A stretch of 10,665 bases of DNA from an uncultured Chlamydiae bacterium (GCA_903867585.1 CAIPRZ010000013.1:1-10665), one strand, 5' to 3'. Positions 1 to 7,555 are shown, counted from the first letter of the stretch. The notes: generated by a model not told the origin, from the sequence alone. Numbers and translations: made by a program.

Positions 1-43
1 AAGCTAATATCTCTTTTTTTAAGAGCTAAAAGCTTGATTACTT

Positions 44-76
44 AAAAGCCCCAATGAAAATTGGGGCTTTTTTTTT
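44..76 (+). terminator. Rho-independent terminator upstream of lepA
   Basis: A perfect 12-bp inverted repeat (44-55 pairing with 60-71) closes on a GAAA tetraloop and runs into an unbroken T tract to 76. This is a textbook intrinsic terminator on the + strand. It implies a gene transcribed rightward that ends just before or at the left edge. Two short open frames end here (stops at 27-29 and 43-45), and I cannot tell which, if either, is the real tail. On the - strand the same stem is followed by only four Ts, so leftward termination would be weaker. Confidence 0.9.
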
Positions 77-108
77 GATATTATTCATTCTAATTTTTCG
101 CTCGCGAA

Positions 109-114
109 TTTAAT
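109..114 (+). promoter_or_regulatory. Possible -10 element of lepA promoter
   Basis: TTTAAT matches the TATAAT consensus at 5 of 6 positions and would start transcription near 121, about 28 nt before the lepA ATG. No convincing -35 hexamer sits 16-18 bp upstream, and the region is so AT-rich that chance matches are expected. A promoter somewhere in 77-148 is likely because a strong terminator lies immediately upstream, but this exact box is a weak call. Confidence 0.25.
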
Positions 115-148
115 TAATTTAAATTAAAGTGGATGAAAAAAAATTCTC

Positions 149-1960
149 ATGAACTTTACATACGACATAAATAAAATAAGAAACTTTTCCATTATTGCTC
201 ATATCGACCATGGAAAATCGACTATTGCTGATAGACTCCTTGAAATCACAGGAACCATTGAAAAACGTAATATGCAAGAGCAAGTTCTTGATGCGATGGA
301 TCTAGAACGGGAGCGGGGCATCACCATTAAAGCCCACCCTGTTACTATGTATTATACAGCCGATGATCAAACCACCTATCAAATCAACTTCATCGATACT
401 CCAGGACACGTTGATTTTACTTATGAGGTTTCTAGGTCTCTATCAGCCTGTGAAGGGGCTTTACTAGTTGTCGATGCAGTTCAAGGCGTCCAGGCACAAA
501 GCCTTGCTAACGTCCATCTTGCCATCGATAGAAATTTAGAAATCCTTCCTGTATTAAATAAAATTGATTTACCAGCAGCCGATATTGAAGGTGTTAAGGA
601 ACAAATTGAAGAAGTGATTGGTATTGATACTTCGATGGCTGTTTTAGCTTCTGCAAAAGCTGGTATTGGAATTCAAGAAATCCTCCAAAATATTATTACC
701 GTTTTTCCCCCTCCGAAACCACCCACTGATGATGTCCTAAGAGCTCTTATTTTCGACTCTTTTTATGACAACTATCGGGGTGTGATGGTTTACGTTCGGG
801 TTATGAGCGGCTCCATTGAAAAGAAAACGCAAATTCTTTTGATGGGAACTGATAAGACTTTTGAAGTTTTAGAAGTTGGCGTTTTCTCCCCTCATGCTCA
901 TCCTACAGCTATACTGAGACCTGGTGAAGTGGGTTATGTAATTGCTAACATTAAAAAAACAAGCGATGTAAAAATCGGCGATACAATGACCACCCTAAAA
1001 AATGGGGCTGAAACAGCGCTGCCTGGTTTTAAACTCATATCCCCTGTGGTTTATGCCGGTATTTATCCAGTTGACACGTCTGATTTTGAATTGCTTCGAG
1101 ATTCCTTAGTTAAGTTGCAGCTTAACGATTCAGCTTTAGATGTTGAGCAAGAAAGTAGCCAAGCCTTAGGCTTCGGATTCCGCTGTGGATTTTTAGGACT
1201 TCTTCATTTAGAAATCGTATTTGAAAGGCTTCAAAGAGAATTTAATCTTGATATCATCACAACAGCTCCCAGCGTTATCTACCGTTTTACAATGACAAAT
1301 GGGGAAGAAAAACTCATCGATAATGCCGCTCATTACCCCGATCCAACGCATATTGAATGTGTTCATGAACCCTATGTAAAATGTCATATTATGACCCCTG
1401 CTGATTACTTAGGAGCTATTATGGCTCTTGGTATGGATAAAAGGGGCCATTGTGAAAAAACAGAGACGCTAGATGCTAAACGCATTATTCTTACCTACCG
1501 TTTCCCATTAAATGAAATTATTACCGATTTTAATGATAAACTAAAATCTGTAACAAAAGGGTATGCCTCTTTTGATTATGAATTTGATGGTTACGAAAAA
1601 GGGGATATTGTGAAACTTGAAATACGAGTTAACGATGAGGTCGTTGACGCTTTTTCCTGTCTTGTCCACCGTTCAAAAGCTGAAGGTAAAGGAAGAGTTA
1701 TTTGCAAAAAGCTCTTAGATGTTATCCCAATGCAACAATTTAAAGTCCCAGTACAAGCTGCCATCGGAAGTAAAATAGTCGCCCGTGAAACCATCCGCGC
1801 TTTAACAAAGAATGTAACTGCTAAATGTTACGGGGGAGATATTACTCGTAAACGGAAACTTTGGGAAAAGCAGAAAGAGGGTAAAAAACGGATGAAAGAA
1901 ATTGGTAAGGTGAATATCCCCCAATCAGCTTTCATGGAAGTTCTAAAAGCTACTGAATAA
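149..1960 (+). CDS. lepA: Elongation factor 4 (LepA), ribosome back-translocating GTPase
   Basis: LepA/EF-4 is a ribosome-binding translational GTPase related to EF-G, linked to back-translocation and to ribosome assembly or stalling. The GTPase motifs are complete: P-loop AHIDHGKST (residues 17-25), switch-I RGIT (56-59), DTPGH (83-87), NKID (137-140) and an SAKAG-type G5 near 166. The EF-G-like domains II, III and V follow, then the LepA-specific C-terminal domain ending in the typical IPQSAF region. At 603 residues it is full length for the family. The ATG at 149 gives the normal LepA N-terminus, and the Shine-Dalgarno is weak (purine-rich stretch around 127-135). It starts its own transcription unit after the terminator at 44-76 and is followed 63 bp later by a transporter on the same strand, with no terminator between. 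The family assignment is secure. Confidence 0.98.
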   Translation: MNFTYDINKIRNFSIIAHIDHGKSTIADRLLEITGTIEKRNMQEQVLDAMDLERERGITIKAHPVTMYYTADDQTTYQINFIDTPGHVDFTYEVSRSLSACEGALLVVDAVQGVQAQSLANVHLAIDRNLEILPVLNKIDLPAADIEGVKEQIEEVIGIDTSMAVLASAKAGIGIQEILQNIITVFPPPKPPTDDVLRALIFDSFYDNYRGVMVYVRVMSGSIEKKTQILLMGTDKTFEVLEVGVFSPHAHPTAILRPGEVGYVIANIKKTSDVKIGDTMTTLKNGAETALPGFKLISPVVYAGIYPVDTSDFELLRDSLVKLQLNDSALDVEQESSQALGFGFRCGFLGLLHLEIVFERLQREFNLDIITTAPSVIYRFTMTNGEEKLIDNAAHYPDPTHIECVHEPYVKCHIMTPADYLGAIMALGMDKRGHCEKTETLDAKRIILTYRFPLNEIITDFNDKLKSVTKGYASFDYEFDGYEKGDIVKLEIRVNDEVVDAFSCLVHRSKAEGKGRVICKKLLDVIPMQQFKVPVQAAIGSKIVARETIRALTKNVTAKCYGGDITRKRKLWEKQKEGKKRMKEIGKVNIPQSAFMEVLKATE

Positions 1961-1987
1961 TCTTATCTATATTTCTTGAATTTACAA

Positions 1988-1997
1988 CTCTTAAGAG
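1988..1997. repeat. Short palindrome between lepA and the transporter gene
   Basis: CTCTTAAGAG is a perfect 10-bp palindrome in the 63-bp gap after lepA. A second AAAGAGT copy at 2012-2018 could pair with ACTCTT at 1987-1992 and would include the putative Shine-Dalgarno of the next gene. There is no T tract, so it is not an intrinsic terminator. It could be chance in AT-rich DNA or a weak translational control structure. Confidence 0.3.
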
Positions 1998-2023
1998 GCA
2001 AGATGCATTTTAAAGAGTGATTC

Positions 2024-3292
2024 ATGAATTATAAGTCTTTTCGTACTTCAATTTTTGCTACCATCATTGGTAACTGTATGGAGTGGTTTGATTATGCCTT
2101 AATCGGCTATATCGCTCCTCGTTATCTCAATCTTTATCCGCAAGAAAAAGCGGCTATTAATCCCCTTTTTTTTATTTATTGTGTCGCCCTTATCGGTAGA
2201 CCTATTGGGGGCCTTTTATTTGGTTATCTTGGGGATACCCATGGAAGACGGTTAATTCTTATCTTATCGATAACTCTAATGGCAACAGGAGCTTTCTTTA
2301 CAGCACTTTTGCCCTCTATTTACTATTTTAGTCTTCTAACCCCGATGATATTATTGCTCATCCTTTTAGTGCATAATATCTCAGCTGGTGGTGAAACCCC
2401 AGCTACTATTGCTTATCTTTACGAAACCTTCCCCTCTAGGCTTAGAGCTTTTGCTCTTTCCTGGGTTAATTTTGGATTTTTTCTAGGTGTTTTTTTATCG
2501 ACAGTTGATTTTTCAGCCCTCTATTGGGAATTACGAGAAGATCAGTTTCTCGATTGTGGATGGAGAATACCTTTCTTTATTTCCTCTTTTTTAGGTTTCG
2601 TCGGCTTATCGTTTAGAAAAAAACTTGATGAATCGCCCCAATTTAAATTTGATAAAAAGCACCATACTCTATTAAAAAATCCTCTCATCAAACTCTTTAA
2701 AGATTATAAGAAACAATTTTTCTTAGGCGTCGGAATGCTCTGCTTGCATTCAATAGCGATCAATACCCTTGTAATTTTCGGTCCTAGTTATTTTCAGACT
2801 TATTTGAAAAGAACCCCCGATGAAACACTAACTTTAAGTATTTTTACAATGCTTATAGCTATGCTATCTACATCGCTTGCGGGTTACTTAGCGTTAAAAA
2901 TTCAAACCTATAAGCTTTTAAAAATTACGGCTATAGCGCTGATTATTTTAGTTTACCCTATTTATCTTGCACTACAATCAGCCTCGATTATCCCTCTATT
3001 TTTTGCTAATGGGCTTCTTGCTTTTTTAATAAGTATTTTTTCAGCGTTAATTCCGATATTTGTGTGTGATCTTTTCCCTTCTAATTTACGATGCAGCGGT
3101 TATTCGGCCTGCCGAAATTTACCCATCCCTTTTATTGATGGGGCCATTCCTCTTGTTTTGTCATGGCTTATCTCAAGCAAACAGATGATACTCGCTCCTG
3201 CTTTTGCGATTATGATTGGAGCTTTTATAAGTTTTATTTCGATGCTCTTAATAGAGCACCGAGCTGTAAAATTTATGCCTGAAAAGAATTAG
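2024..3292 (+). CDS. MFS transporter, metabolite:H+ symporter (ProP-like) family
   Basis: This is an inner-membrane secondary transporter of the major facilitator superfamily with about 12 hydrophobic helices (roughly 8-30, 47-70, 78-97, 103-125, 145-165, 183-198, 232-255, 268-292, 297-318, 322-348, 370-385, 388-411). The N-terminal NCMEWFDYALIGY (17-29), the loop-2/3 motif GYLGDTHGRR (67-76) and WRIPFF...DESPQF (180-207) fit the MHS subgroup, which includes proline/betaine and dicarboxylate symporters. The DRxGRR position carries Thr-His rather than Arg, a small deviation. At 422 residues the protein is of normal length. The ATG at 2024 is preceded by an AAAGAGTG-type ribosome site at about 2012-2019. 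It probably reads through from lepA. Its stop codon interlocks with that of the convergent gnd gene. Substrate cannot be read from sequence; for an intracellular bacterium an imported amino acid, osmolyte or organic acid is plausible. Confidence 0.88.
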   Translation: MNYKSFRTSIFATIIGNCMEWFDYALIGYIAPRYLNLYPQEKAAINPLFFIYCVALIGRPIGGLLFGYLGDTHGRRLILILSITLMATGAFFTALLPSIYYFSLLTPMILLLILLVHNISAGGETPATIAYLYETFPSRLRAFALSWVNFGFFLGVFLSTVDFSALYWELREDQFLDCGWRIPFFISSFLGFVGLSFRKKLDESPQFKFDKKHHTLLKNPLIKLFKDYKKQFFLGVGMLCLHSIAINTLVIFGPSYFQTYLKRTPDETLTLSIFTMLIAMLSTSLAGYLALKIQTYKLLKITAIALIILVYPIYLALQSASIIPLFFANGLLAFLISIFSALIPIFVCDLFPSNLRCSGYSACRNLPIPFIDGAIPLVLSWLISSKQMILAPAFAIMIGAFISFISMLLIEHRAVKFMPEKN

Positions 3293-4728
3293 ACGTTGTA
3301 TGAAGAAGAGGTCACATTACCTCCAGTTCCTGTCCAATTAGTATGAAAGAACTCTCCACGCGGTTTATCTATGCGTTCGTAAGTGTGAGCCCCAAAAAAA
3401 TCACGTTGCGCTTGGATCAAATTAGCAGGAAGGACCTTAGAGGTAAGTGAATCAAAGAAAGTAAGCGATGATGCAAGAGCTGGAATCGGAATACCTGCAA
3501 GTGCTGAATGGGCCGCTGTTAATCTTAAACCTTTAATATTGTGCTCAACTTCTTGCTTAAAATAAGGTGCTAACAATAAACACTCTAAATTTTTCTGTTT
3601 ATCAAAGGCCTCTTTAATCTTACCTAAAAAGCGGGATCTGATAATACATCCCCCACGCCACAACATGGCAATCGATCCATAATCAAGATCCCATTTAAAT
3701 TCTTTAGCTGATTCTTTCATCAGCATAAAGCCTTGTGCATAGGTAATGAGTTTGGCTAAATAAAGAGCTGATTCTAAAATAGGATCATCTAAATTTTTGA
3801 GCGTGCTTTTATCGCTATGAGTGGAAAGTTCTGAAGAAGCTTTTTCTCTTAGAGCTTTAAAAGAAGAGATACAACGGGCAAAAACAGCTTCAGCAATCGA
3901 TGAGGCTGAAACCCCAGCATCAAGAGCGGCATTAACCGTCCATTTACCTGTCCCTTTTTGACCGGCCGCATCTAAAATAAAATCAATAACTGAATGATTT
4001 TTTTCTTTAAAATGAAGAATGGTGGAGGTAATTTCAATTAAATAGCTATTGAGTTTTCCTTTATTCCACTCTGTAAAAAGATGGCCCATTTGATCGTTGG
4101 TTTTTCCTTGAGCCTTGAGGATATGGTAGATTTCAGCAATGAGTTGCATATCTGCGTATTCAATACCGTTATGAACCATTTTCACAAAATGGCCCGATCC
4201 TCCAGGACCTACCCATTCACAACAAGGACTGCCATCGACGTGTGCGGCGATCGCTTGGAAAATAGGTTTTACATGTGGCCAAGCCGTATGTTGCCCACCA
4301 GGCATAATAGAAGGCCCATTACGAGCTCCCTCTTCACCACCAGAAATTCCTGCTCCAATAAAATGAATCCCTTTTTTCTCTAAATAGGCCACTCGTCTAT
4401 CTGATTCAGTAAATAAGCTGTTACCTCCATCAATGACAATATCCCCCTCTTCTAAGTAAGGGAGACATTCTTCGATTAAAGCATCCACCGCAGCGCCAGC
4501 TTTTACCATCATCATGACTTTTCTTGGTCTTTTTAAGGCGGCAAAAAAAGAGGCCATATCGGTGCATCCTTTTACTTTTGTCCCTTTAGCAGGTCCTTCT
4601 ATAAATTCTGTAACTTTTGAACTTGTCCGATTATAAACGGCTACTTTGAAACCTTTGTCATTCATATTGAGAACAAGATTTTGTCCCATTACAGCTAATC
4701 CAATTAAACCGATATCGCAGTCTTTCAT
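3289..4728 (-). CDS. gnd: 6-phosphogluconate dehydrogenase, decarboxylating
   Basis: It catalyses oxidation and decarboxylation of 6-phosphogluconate to ribulose 5-phosphate with NADP+, the last oxidative step of the pentose phosphate pathway, in the cytosol. The NADP-binding turn GLAVMG (10-15) and the NRT (33-35) contacts are present. So are the substrate/catalytic motifs IDGGNS (99-104), SGGEEGAR (129-136), the catalytic Lys183 with His186, Asn187 and Glu190, GQKGTGKW (256-263), and the C-terminal RDFFGAHTYER (442-452) with His462, which complete the neighbouring subunit's site in the known homodimers. At 479 residues it is full length. An AGGAAA Shine-Dalgarno lies at 4734-4739, several bases before the ATG. 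It is the last gene of the leftward run, 30 bp after amiA. No terminator separates it from the convergent transporter, whose stop codon it overlaps by 4 bp. Confidence 0.98.
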   Translation of the reverse strand: MKDCDIGLIGLAVMGQNLVLNMNDKGFKVAVYNRTSSKVTEFIEGPAKGTKVKGCTDMASFFAALKRPRKVMMMVKAGAAVDALIEECLPYLEEGDIVIDGGNSLFTESDRRVAYLEKKGIHFIGAGISGGEEGARNGPSIMPGGQHTAWPHVKPIFQAIAAHVDGSPCCEWVGPGGSGHFVKMVHNGIEYADMQLIAEIYHILKAQGKTNDQMGHLFTEWNKGKLNSYLIEITSTILHFKEKNHSVIDFILDAAGQKGTGKWTVNAALDAGVSASSIAEAVFARCISSFKALREKASSELSTHSDKSTLKNLDDPILESALYLAKLITYAQGFMLMKESAKEFKWDLDYGSIAMLWRGGCIIRSRFLGKIKEAFDKQKNLECLLLAPYFKQEVEHNIKGLRLTAAHSALAGIPIPALASSLTFFDSLTSKVLPANLIQAQRDFFGAHTYERIDKPRGEFFHTNWTGTGGNVTSSSYNV

Positions 4729-4758
4729 AAAAATTTCCTATAAGTAATGTGGAAGGCT

Positions 4759-5463
4759 TTAATAATTAAAATATCTATCGACACTAGTGGCAATCCCGTG
4801 CGCTATTTTTTCAAGATAAAGCGAATCATTTAAGCGCAGCCTCTCTTCTGAATGAGTTAAAAAACCGATTTCTACAAGAATCGAGGGCATCTTAGTCTCA
4901 CGAATAACATAAAAATTACCCTTTTTAACCCCTCTTGAATGCGCCCCTGTCTGCTGCAAAAAACTGTGAAGGGCTTGGCTTGCTAATCTTTTAGACGCTT
5001 TTTGCCGCTTGGCATCTTTAGATTCGTGATAAAAAATTTCCACTCCATTCACTTCGCTTTTAAGGGGGGAAGAGTTGCAATGAAAACTGATAAATAACTT
5101 TCCTTGAACAAGGGTTGCAAGATTTACCCTTTCAGCAAGAGAGATATATTCGTCTTTACTGCGGGTCATTCTCACTTTATACCCCCGAAATTCAAGAGCC
5201 TCTTTAGCTAATTTTGCTACTTTTAAAGTGATCTTTTTTTCAATAAAACCCTCAACTTTAGCCCCTTCATCATTTCCTCCATGACCTGCATCTAAAACAA
5301 TTACAGGTTTATAAGGTAATAAAGGACTTAAAGTTTTAGGTGTGCACTTGCTTCTTTGGGCTTCATGATAACTACGATGCCGAGATTTATTAACAGCAGC
5401 CTCTGTTGAACTAAATCCCAGCAGTAATATAAAAAACCAAAAAAAGCGTACAAGAAATGACAT
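4759..5463 (-). CDS. amiA: N-acetylmuramoyl-L-alanine amidase (Amidase_3), exported
   Basis: This is a zinc amidase that cleaves the bond between N-acetylmuramic acid and the stem peptide of peptidoglycan, acting outside the inner membrane. Residues 1-22 form a signal peptide (basic residue at 6, hydrophobic core 7-16, likely cleavage near TEA-A). The Amidase_3 domain spans about 53-232. Zinc ligands are visible as His61 in DAGHGG, Glu75 and His128 in SFHCN, with catalytic Glu198 in VEIGF. The fold lacks the long AMIN or autoinhibitory insertions of larger AmiC/AmiB proteins, so this is a minimal 234-residue form. Chlamydia pneumoniae AmiA has been reported to be a penicillin-sensitive enzyme with both amidase and carboxypeptidase activity. 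An SPLK (SxxK-type) string occurs here at 132-135, but I cannot say it is equivalent. The start lies 4 nt after the yajC stop with no clear ribosome site, suggesting translational coupling. Confidence 0.95.
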   Translation of the reverse strand: MSFLVRFFWFFILLLGFSSTEAAVNKSRHRSYHEAQRSKCTPKTLSPLLPYKPVIVLDAGHGGNDEGAKVEGFIEKKITLKVAKLAKEALEFRGYKVRMTRSKDEYISLAERVNLATLVQGKLFISFHCNSSPLKSEVNGVEIFYHESKDAKRQKASKRLASQALHSFLQQTGAHSRGVKKGNFYVIRETKMPSILVEIGFLTHSEERLRLNDSLYLEKIAHGIATSVDRYFNY

Positions 5464-5467
5464 CTAA

Positions 5468-5782
5468 TTAACTAGTTTGCTCATCAGCTTTCACATCGGT
5501 AATAGCCATTTTTAAAACTTCAATTTTAGATCCATCATTCATACGAAGAGTCACTGTTTGATCTTGGATACTTTCAAGTTTGCCCACAATATTCATAGCA
5601 ATCACCTTATTGCCAATTTGCATGGCAGCTCTTTGAGCTTCCATAGCCTTTTTTCTTTTCTGTTCAGGACGTAGTAAAATAAAATAGAAAAATAAAAGTG
5701 CTACTCCCACCATAACAAAAGTTTGCATAATATTGCCTTGAGGGGCTGCTGCCATATCGGCTAGAACTGTAAAGTTATTCAT
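5468..5782 (-). CDS. yajC: Sec translocon accessory subunit YajC
   Basis: YajC is the small inner-membrane partner of SecDF in the Sec protein-export machinery. I choose the ATG at 5782 (104 residues). It has an AAGG ribosome site at 5789-5792 with a 6-nt spacer and gives the family's usual length. A longer reading would begin with TTG at 5851 and add 23 residues with no supporting ribosome site. In the chosen protein an N-terminal periplasmic segment is followed by one membrane helix (about residues 22-38, VMVGVALLFFYFILLRP), then the YajC hallmark ILLRPEQKRKK and a small cytosolic domain with IGNKVIAMNIVGKL and ITDVKADE. It sits between the methyltransferase gene (78 bp upstream) and amiA (4 bp downstream). 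The methyltransferase-YajC neighbourhood matches what I recall of Chlamydia. Confidence 0.93.
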   Translation of the reverse strand: MNNFTVLADMAAAPQGNIMQTFVMVGVALLFFYFILLRPEQKRKKAMEAQRAAMQIGNKVIAMNIVGKLESIQDQTVTLRMNDGSKIEVLKMAITDVKADEQTS

Positions 5783-5788
5783 AAAAAA

Positions 5789-5792
5789 CCTT
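5789..5792 (-). promoter_or_regulatory. Ribosome binding site that fixes the yajC start
   Basis: On the - strand, AAGG is followed by six Ts and then ATG (5782-5780). This optimal spacing favours the internal ATG over the upstream TTG at 5851, which has no comparable site. Confidence 0.7.
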
Positions 5793-5816
5793 GGGGTTAT
5801 CAATAATTTTGGTATT

Positions 5817-5835
5817 CTTGTGATGGTGACACAAG
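5817..5835. repeat. Inverted repeat in the gap upstream of yajC
   Basis: CTTGTG (5817-5822) and CACAAG (5830-5835) form a 6-bp inverted repeat around a 7-nt spacer. It lies in the 78-bp gap between the methyltransferase stop and the chosen yajC start. There is no T tract on either side, so a terminator is unlikely. It could be a protein-binding site or a mild RNA hairpin in the yajC leader, and chance is also possible at this length. Confidence 0.3.
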
Positions 5836-5860
5836 CCAAAATATTCAACAAGAGCTTGTC

Positions 5861-7222
5861 TTAAGGATTTTGGCAGTCCTTGCTTTTTAGTAAAATAATA
5901 TTTTCACAGTGATTTGTATGGGGGAATTGATCAAGAGGCTGTATATGACAGAGGCCATACCCTTTCTCTTTTAATAAGAGAACATCATTAGCTTGAGTTA
6001 CTGGATTACACGAGACATACAAAATATAATCACTTTTTATATCACAAAGCATTTGGCATGTTTTTGGCCCTAGTCCAGCTCTTGGAGGATCGACCACAAC
6101 AAGATCAAAATGCTCCTTATTATCTTTAATAAATAAAGCGGCATCTTGGGTGACAAAGGAAATATTAGAAATAGCGTTGAGCTCCGCATTTTCTTTAGCA
6201 TCAAATATCGCGTAAGGATTTATCTCTACCCCAACACAGCTTTTGACATAGGGAGCCAACACAAGTCCAATAGTTCCTGTTCCACAAAACAAGTCAAGAA
6301 CCTTAAGTGGCTTTAGAGGTCTAACAATATCAACAATAGCTTCGAATAATTTTTGCGCCGAATAGGAGTTGGGTTGAAAAAAAGCGCTTGGTGAAATTTT
6401 AAAGTGATAGCTTTTATCTTTGATCTGTAATTTTTCTTGAATATGGAGCGGTCCAGATAGATGCATTTCATAAAATTGCGTCGGAATTTTTGGAATCATT
6501 TGCACAACTCTTAAATAACAAGAGGTGTCTTTATGAAGCTCTTTAAGTTTTTCAAAGAAAAAATCGATGTCTTTTTTCTTAAAAGCCGAATTTTGATGGG
6601 CTACAATTTCAAGGATAACCATTTTTTCGTGGGTATTTACCCCTTCACGGGTAATTAAAGTTCTTAAATCCCCTTCACCACTTCTATCATAGGCTTTTAG
6701 ATGAGAGGCTTTAAAATTTTCTTGGGTAATTTTGAGCACTTGGCTCGCCCACAAAGAGGCTAATTGGCAGCTTTGGGTGTTCATCACTCTTCCTGAACCT
6801 TTAGCTTGAGTTAAGCCTAAAAACTTATCTCCTGATTTATTTTGAGAAAAACTAAAGTCCATTTTAGAACGGTATTGGAAGATCTTAGGACTTGGAATTA
6901 TTTCTAAACAATTCTGTTTATCTTCTGGAAAAAGTCTATGAATACGGGTTTTTTTAAGCTCAAGTTGGCCCTTATAGTCATAATGCTGAAAGACACAGCC
7001 TCCGCATCTTGGAACATCGACACATGGGGCCTCAACTCTGTACGGGTTTTTCTTTATCACTTCATTAATAATAAAGAAGCGATCTTTCCTCTTTTTAGCA
7101 AGTAAGCTTGCTCTTACTTCTTCGCTTGGAAGAGCTCCTAAAATGATATTTTTAGCTTTATTTTCTTTAGAAAAACAAAAGCCTTCGTTGTCGAAGGCTT
7201 CTTGAGTGAAGAAGGTATCCAT
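5861..7222 (-). CDS. rlmD: 23S rRNA (uracil-5)-methyltransferase, TrmA/RlmD (RumA) family
   Basis: This SAM-dependent enzyme makes 5-methyluridine in RNA. The RlmD type acts on U1939 of 23S rRNA (E. coli numbering), using an Fe-S cluster in substrate binding. The N-terminal 1-60 looks like a TRAM-type beta-barrel. Four cysteines fit the [4Fe-4S] site: Cys67, Cys73, Cys76 and Cys152. The catalytic domain shows FFQPN (281-285), SAM motif I VLDLFCGTGTIG (308-319), VVVDPPRAGL (375-384), nucleophile Cys405 in YVSCNP, and the general-base Glu440 near the C-terminus. At 453 residues it has the usual length. The ATG at 7222 has only a distant GAGG (about 13 nt away) that may be partly folded. RlmD versus RlmC/TrmA specificity cannot be settled by eye, though the Fe-S cysteines and TRAM-like N-terminus fit RlmD. 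It follows hctA by 38 bp with no terminator. Confidence 0.92.
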   Translation of the reverse strand: MDTFFTQEAFDNEGFCFSKENKAKNIILGALPSEEVRASLLAKKRKDRFFIINEVIKKNPYRVEAPCVDVPRCGGCVFQHYDYKGQLELKKTRIHRLFPEDKQNCLEIIPSPKIFQYRSKMDFSFSQNKSGDKFLGLTQAKGSGRVMNTQSCQLASLWASQVLKITQENFKASHLKAYDRSGEGDLRTLITREGVNTHEKMVILEIVAHQNSAFKKKDIDFFFEKLKELHKDTSCYLRVVQMIPKIPTQFYEMHLSGPLHIQEKLQIKDKSYHFKISPSAFFQPNSYSAQKLFEAIVDIVRPLKPLKVLDLFCGTGTIGLVLAPYVKSCVGVEINPYAIFDAKENAELNAISNISFVTQDAALFIKDNKEHFDLVVVDPPRAGLGPKTCQMLCDIKSDYILYVSCNPVTQANDVLLLKEKGYGLCHIQPLDQFPHTNHCENIILLKSKDCQNP

Positions 7223-7239
7223 GGAGCTATTTTAGCCTC
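7223..7239 (-). promoter_or_regulatory. Small hairpin over the methyltransferase ribosome site
   Basis: On the - strand GGCTA pairs with TAGCT around an AAA loop (with one G-U pair), immediately upstream of the ATG at 7222. The only Shine-Dalgarno-like GAGG overlaps the left arm. If it forms, it would bring the ribosome site closer to the start or partly mask it. The stem is short and may be chance. Confidence 0.25.
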
Positions 7240-7260
7240 AAGCCCCCCTTTAAGAAAAGT

Positions 7261-7521
7261 CTAACGTCTTTTTTTAGCCGTTTTTACTACTTTTTTTGGA
7301 GACGATTTTTTAGCAGTCGATTTTTTAGCCGTTTTAGATTTAACCCCTTTTTCTGCAGCGACCGATTCTTTTCGGTATTGTTTTGCAATTTTTGCAAACT
7401 TTATTGAATTAGTGCGAACACGCTGAGATGCCGTTTTATTACCTTCAGAGGCTTTATGTAGATCGTGATTAATTTCTTCAAGTAACTTTTTTAAATGCTG
7501 CGTCGTCTCTTTTAAACCCAT
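7261..7521 (-). CDS. hctA: Chlamydial histone H1-like nucleoid protein Hc1
   Basis: Hc1 is the lysine-rich DNA-binding protein that condenses the chlamydial nucleoid when replicating reticulate bodies turn into infectious elementary bodies. Residues 1-56 form the conserved helical N-terminal part, with LLEEINHDLHKASEGNK and the diagnostic QRVRTNSIKFAKIAKQYRKES (33-53), which closely resembles Hc1 of Chlamydia as I remember it. Residues 58-86 are a basic tail: 14 of 29 residues are Lys/Arg, with alternating Ala/Ser/Thr and an SPKK motif at 74-77. At 86 residues it is clearly shorter than the roughly 125 of C. trachomatis Hc1, the loss being in the tail. The ATG at 7521 has an AAGGG ribosome site (7528-7532), and an in-frame stop just upstream excludes a longer start. 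It is the first gene of the leftward run and probably has its own late-type promoter. Confidence 0.95.
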   Translation of the reverse strand: MGLKETTQHLKKLLEEINHDLHKASEGNKTASQRVRTNSIKFAKIAKQYRKESVAAEKGVKSKTAKKSTAKKSSPKKVVKTAKKRR

Positions 7522-7555
7522 AGTCTTCCCTTATAAGTGATTTATGTGATGTCAA
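7478..7555 (-). other. Possible leader ORF overlapping the hctA start
   Basis: A consensus Shine-Dalgarno AGGAGG (7562-7567) stands in the hctA leader 40 nt before the ATG, too far to serve it. Six nt downstream of it is a TTG that opens a 25-codon frame ending in TGA at 7478, running across the hctA start in another frame. The encoded peptide has no recognisable features. It could be a translated regulatory leader that competes with hctA initiation, a ribosome standby site, or simply chance. TTG is a poor start codon, so this is an inference from position only. Confidence 0.25.

Noticed and set aside
1..35. Imperfect palindrome with AAGCT/AGCTT and CTCTT/AAGAG arms
   Set aside because: Arms of 5 bp separated by unpaired A/T segments are easily explained by chance, and the true terminator lies just downstream.
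1..43. C-terminal end of a protein-coding gene entering from the left
   Set aside because: Two frames stay open to stops at 29 and 45, but fewer than 15 codons are visible and neither tail is recognisable, so I only infer a transcript from the terminator.
133..174. 13-codon ORF (ATG at 133) overlapping the lepA start
   Set aside because: It begins in the purine-rich stretch that serves lepA, has no ribosome site of its own and is short enough to be chance.
1591..1794. 67-residue open frame on the - strand within lepA
   Set aside because: It lies wholly inside the conserved C-terminal part of lepA on the other strand and has no domain or ribosome site; a shadow frame.
4081..4383. 100-residue open frame on the + strand within gnd
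   Set aside because: It is antisense to the catalytic region of a clear 6-phosphogluconate dehydrogenase, and its composition does not look like a real protein.
5783..5851. Longer YajC starting at TTG 5851
   Set aside because: The extra 23 residues have no ribosome site, use a rare start and make the protein longer than the family; the ATG at 5782 has a well-spaced AAGG.
7531..7555. Second hctA promoter TTGACA ... TTATAA
   Set aside because: The spacer is only 13 bp, too short for a sigma-70-type promoter; the upstream TTGACA with an 18-bp spacer is better.
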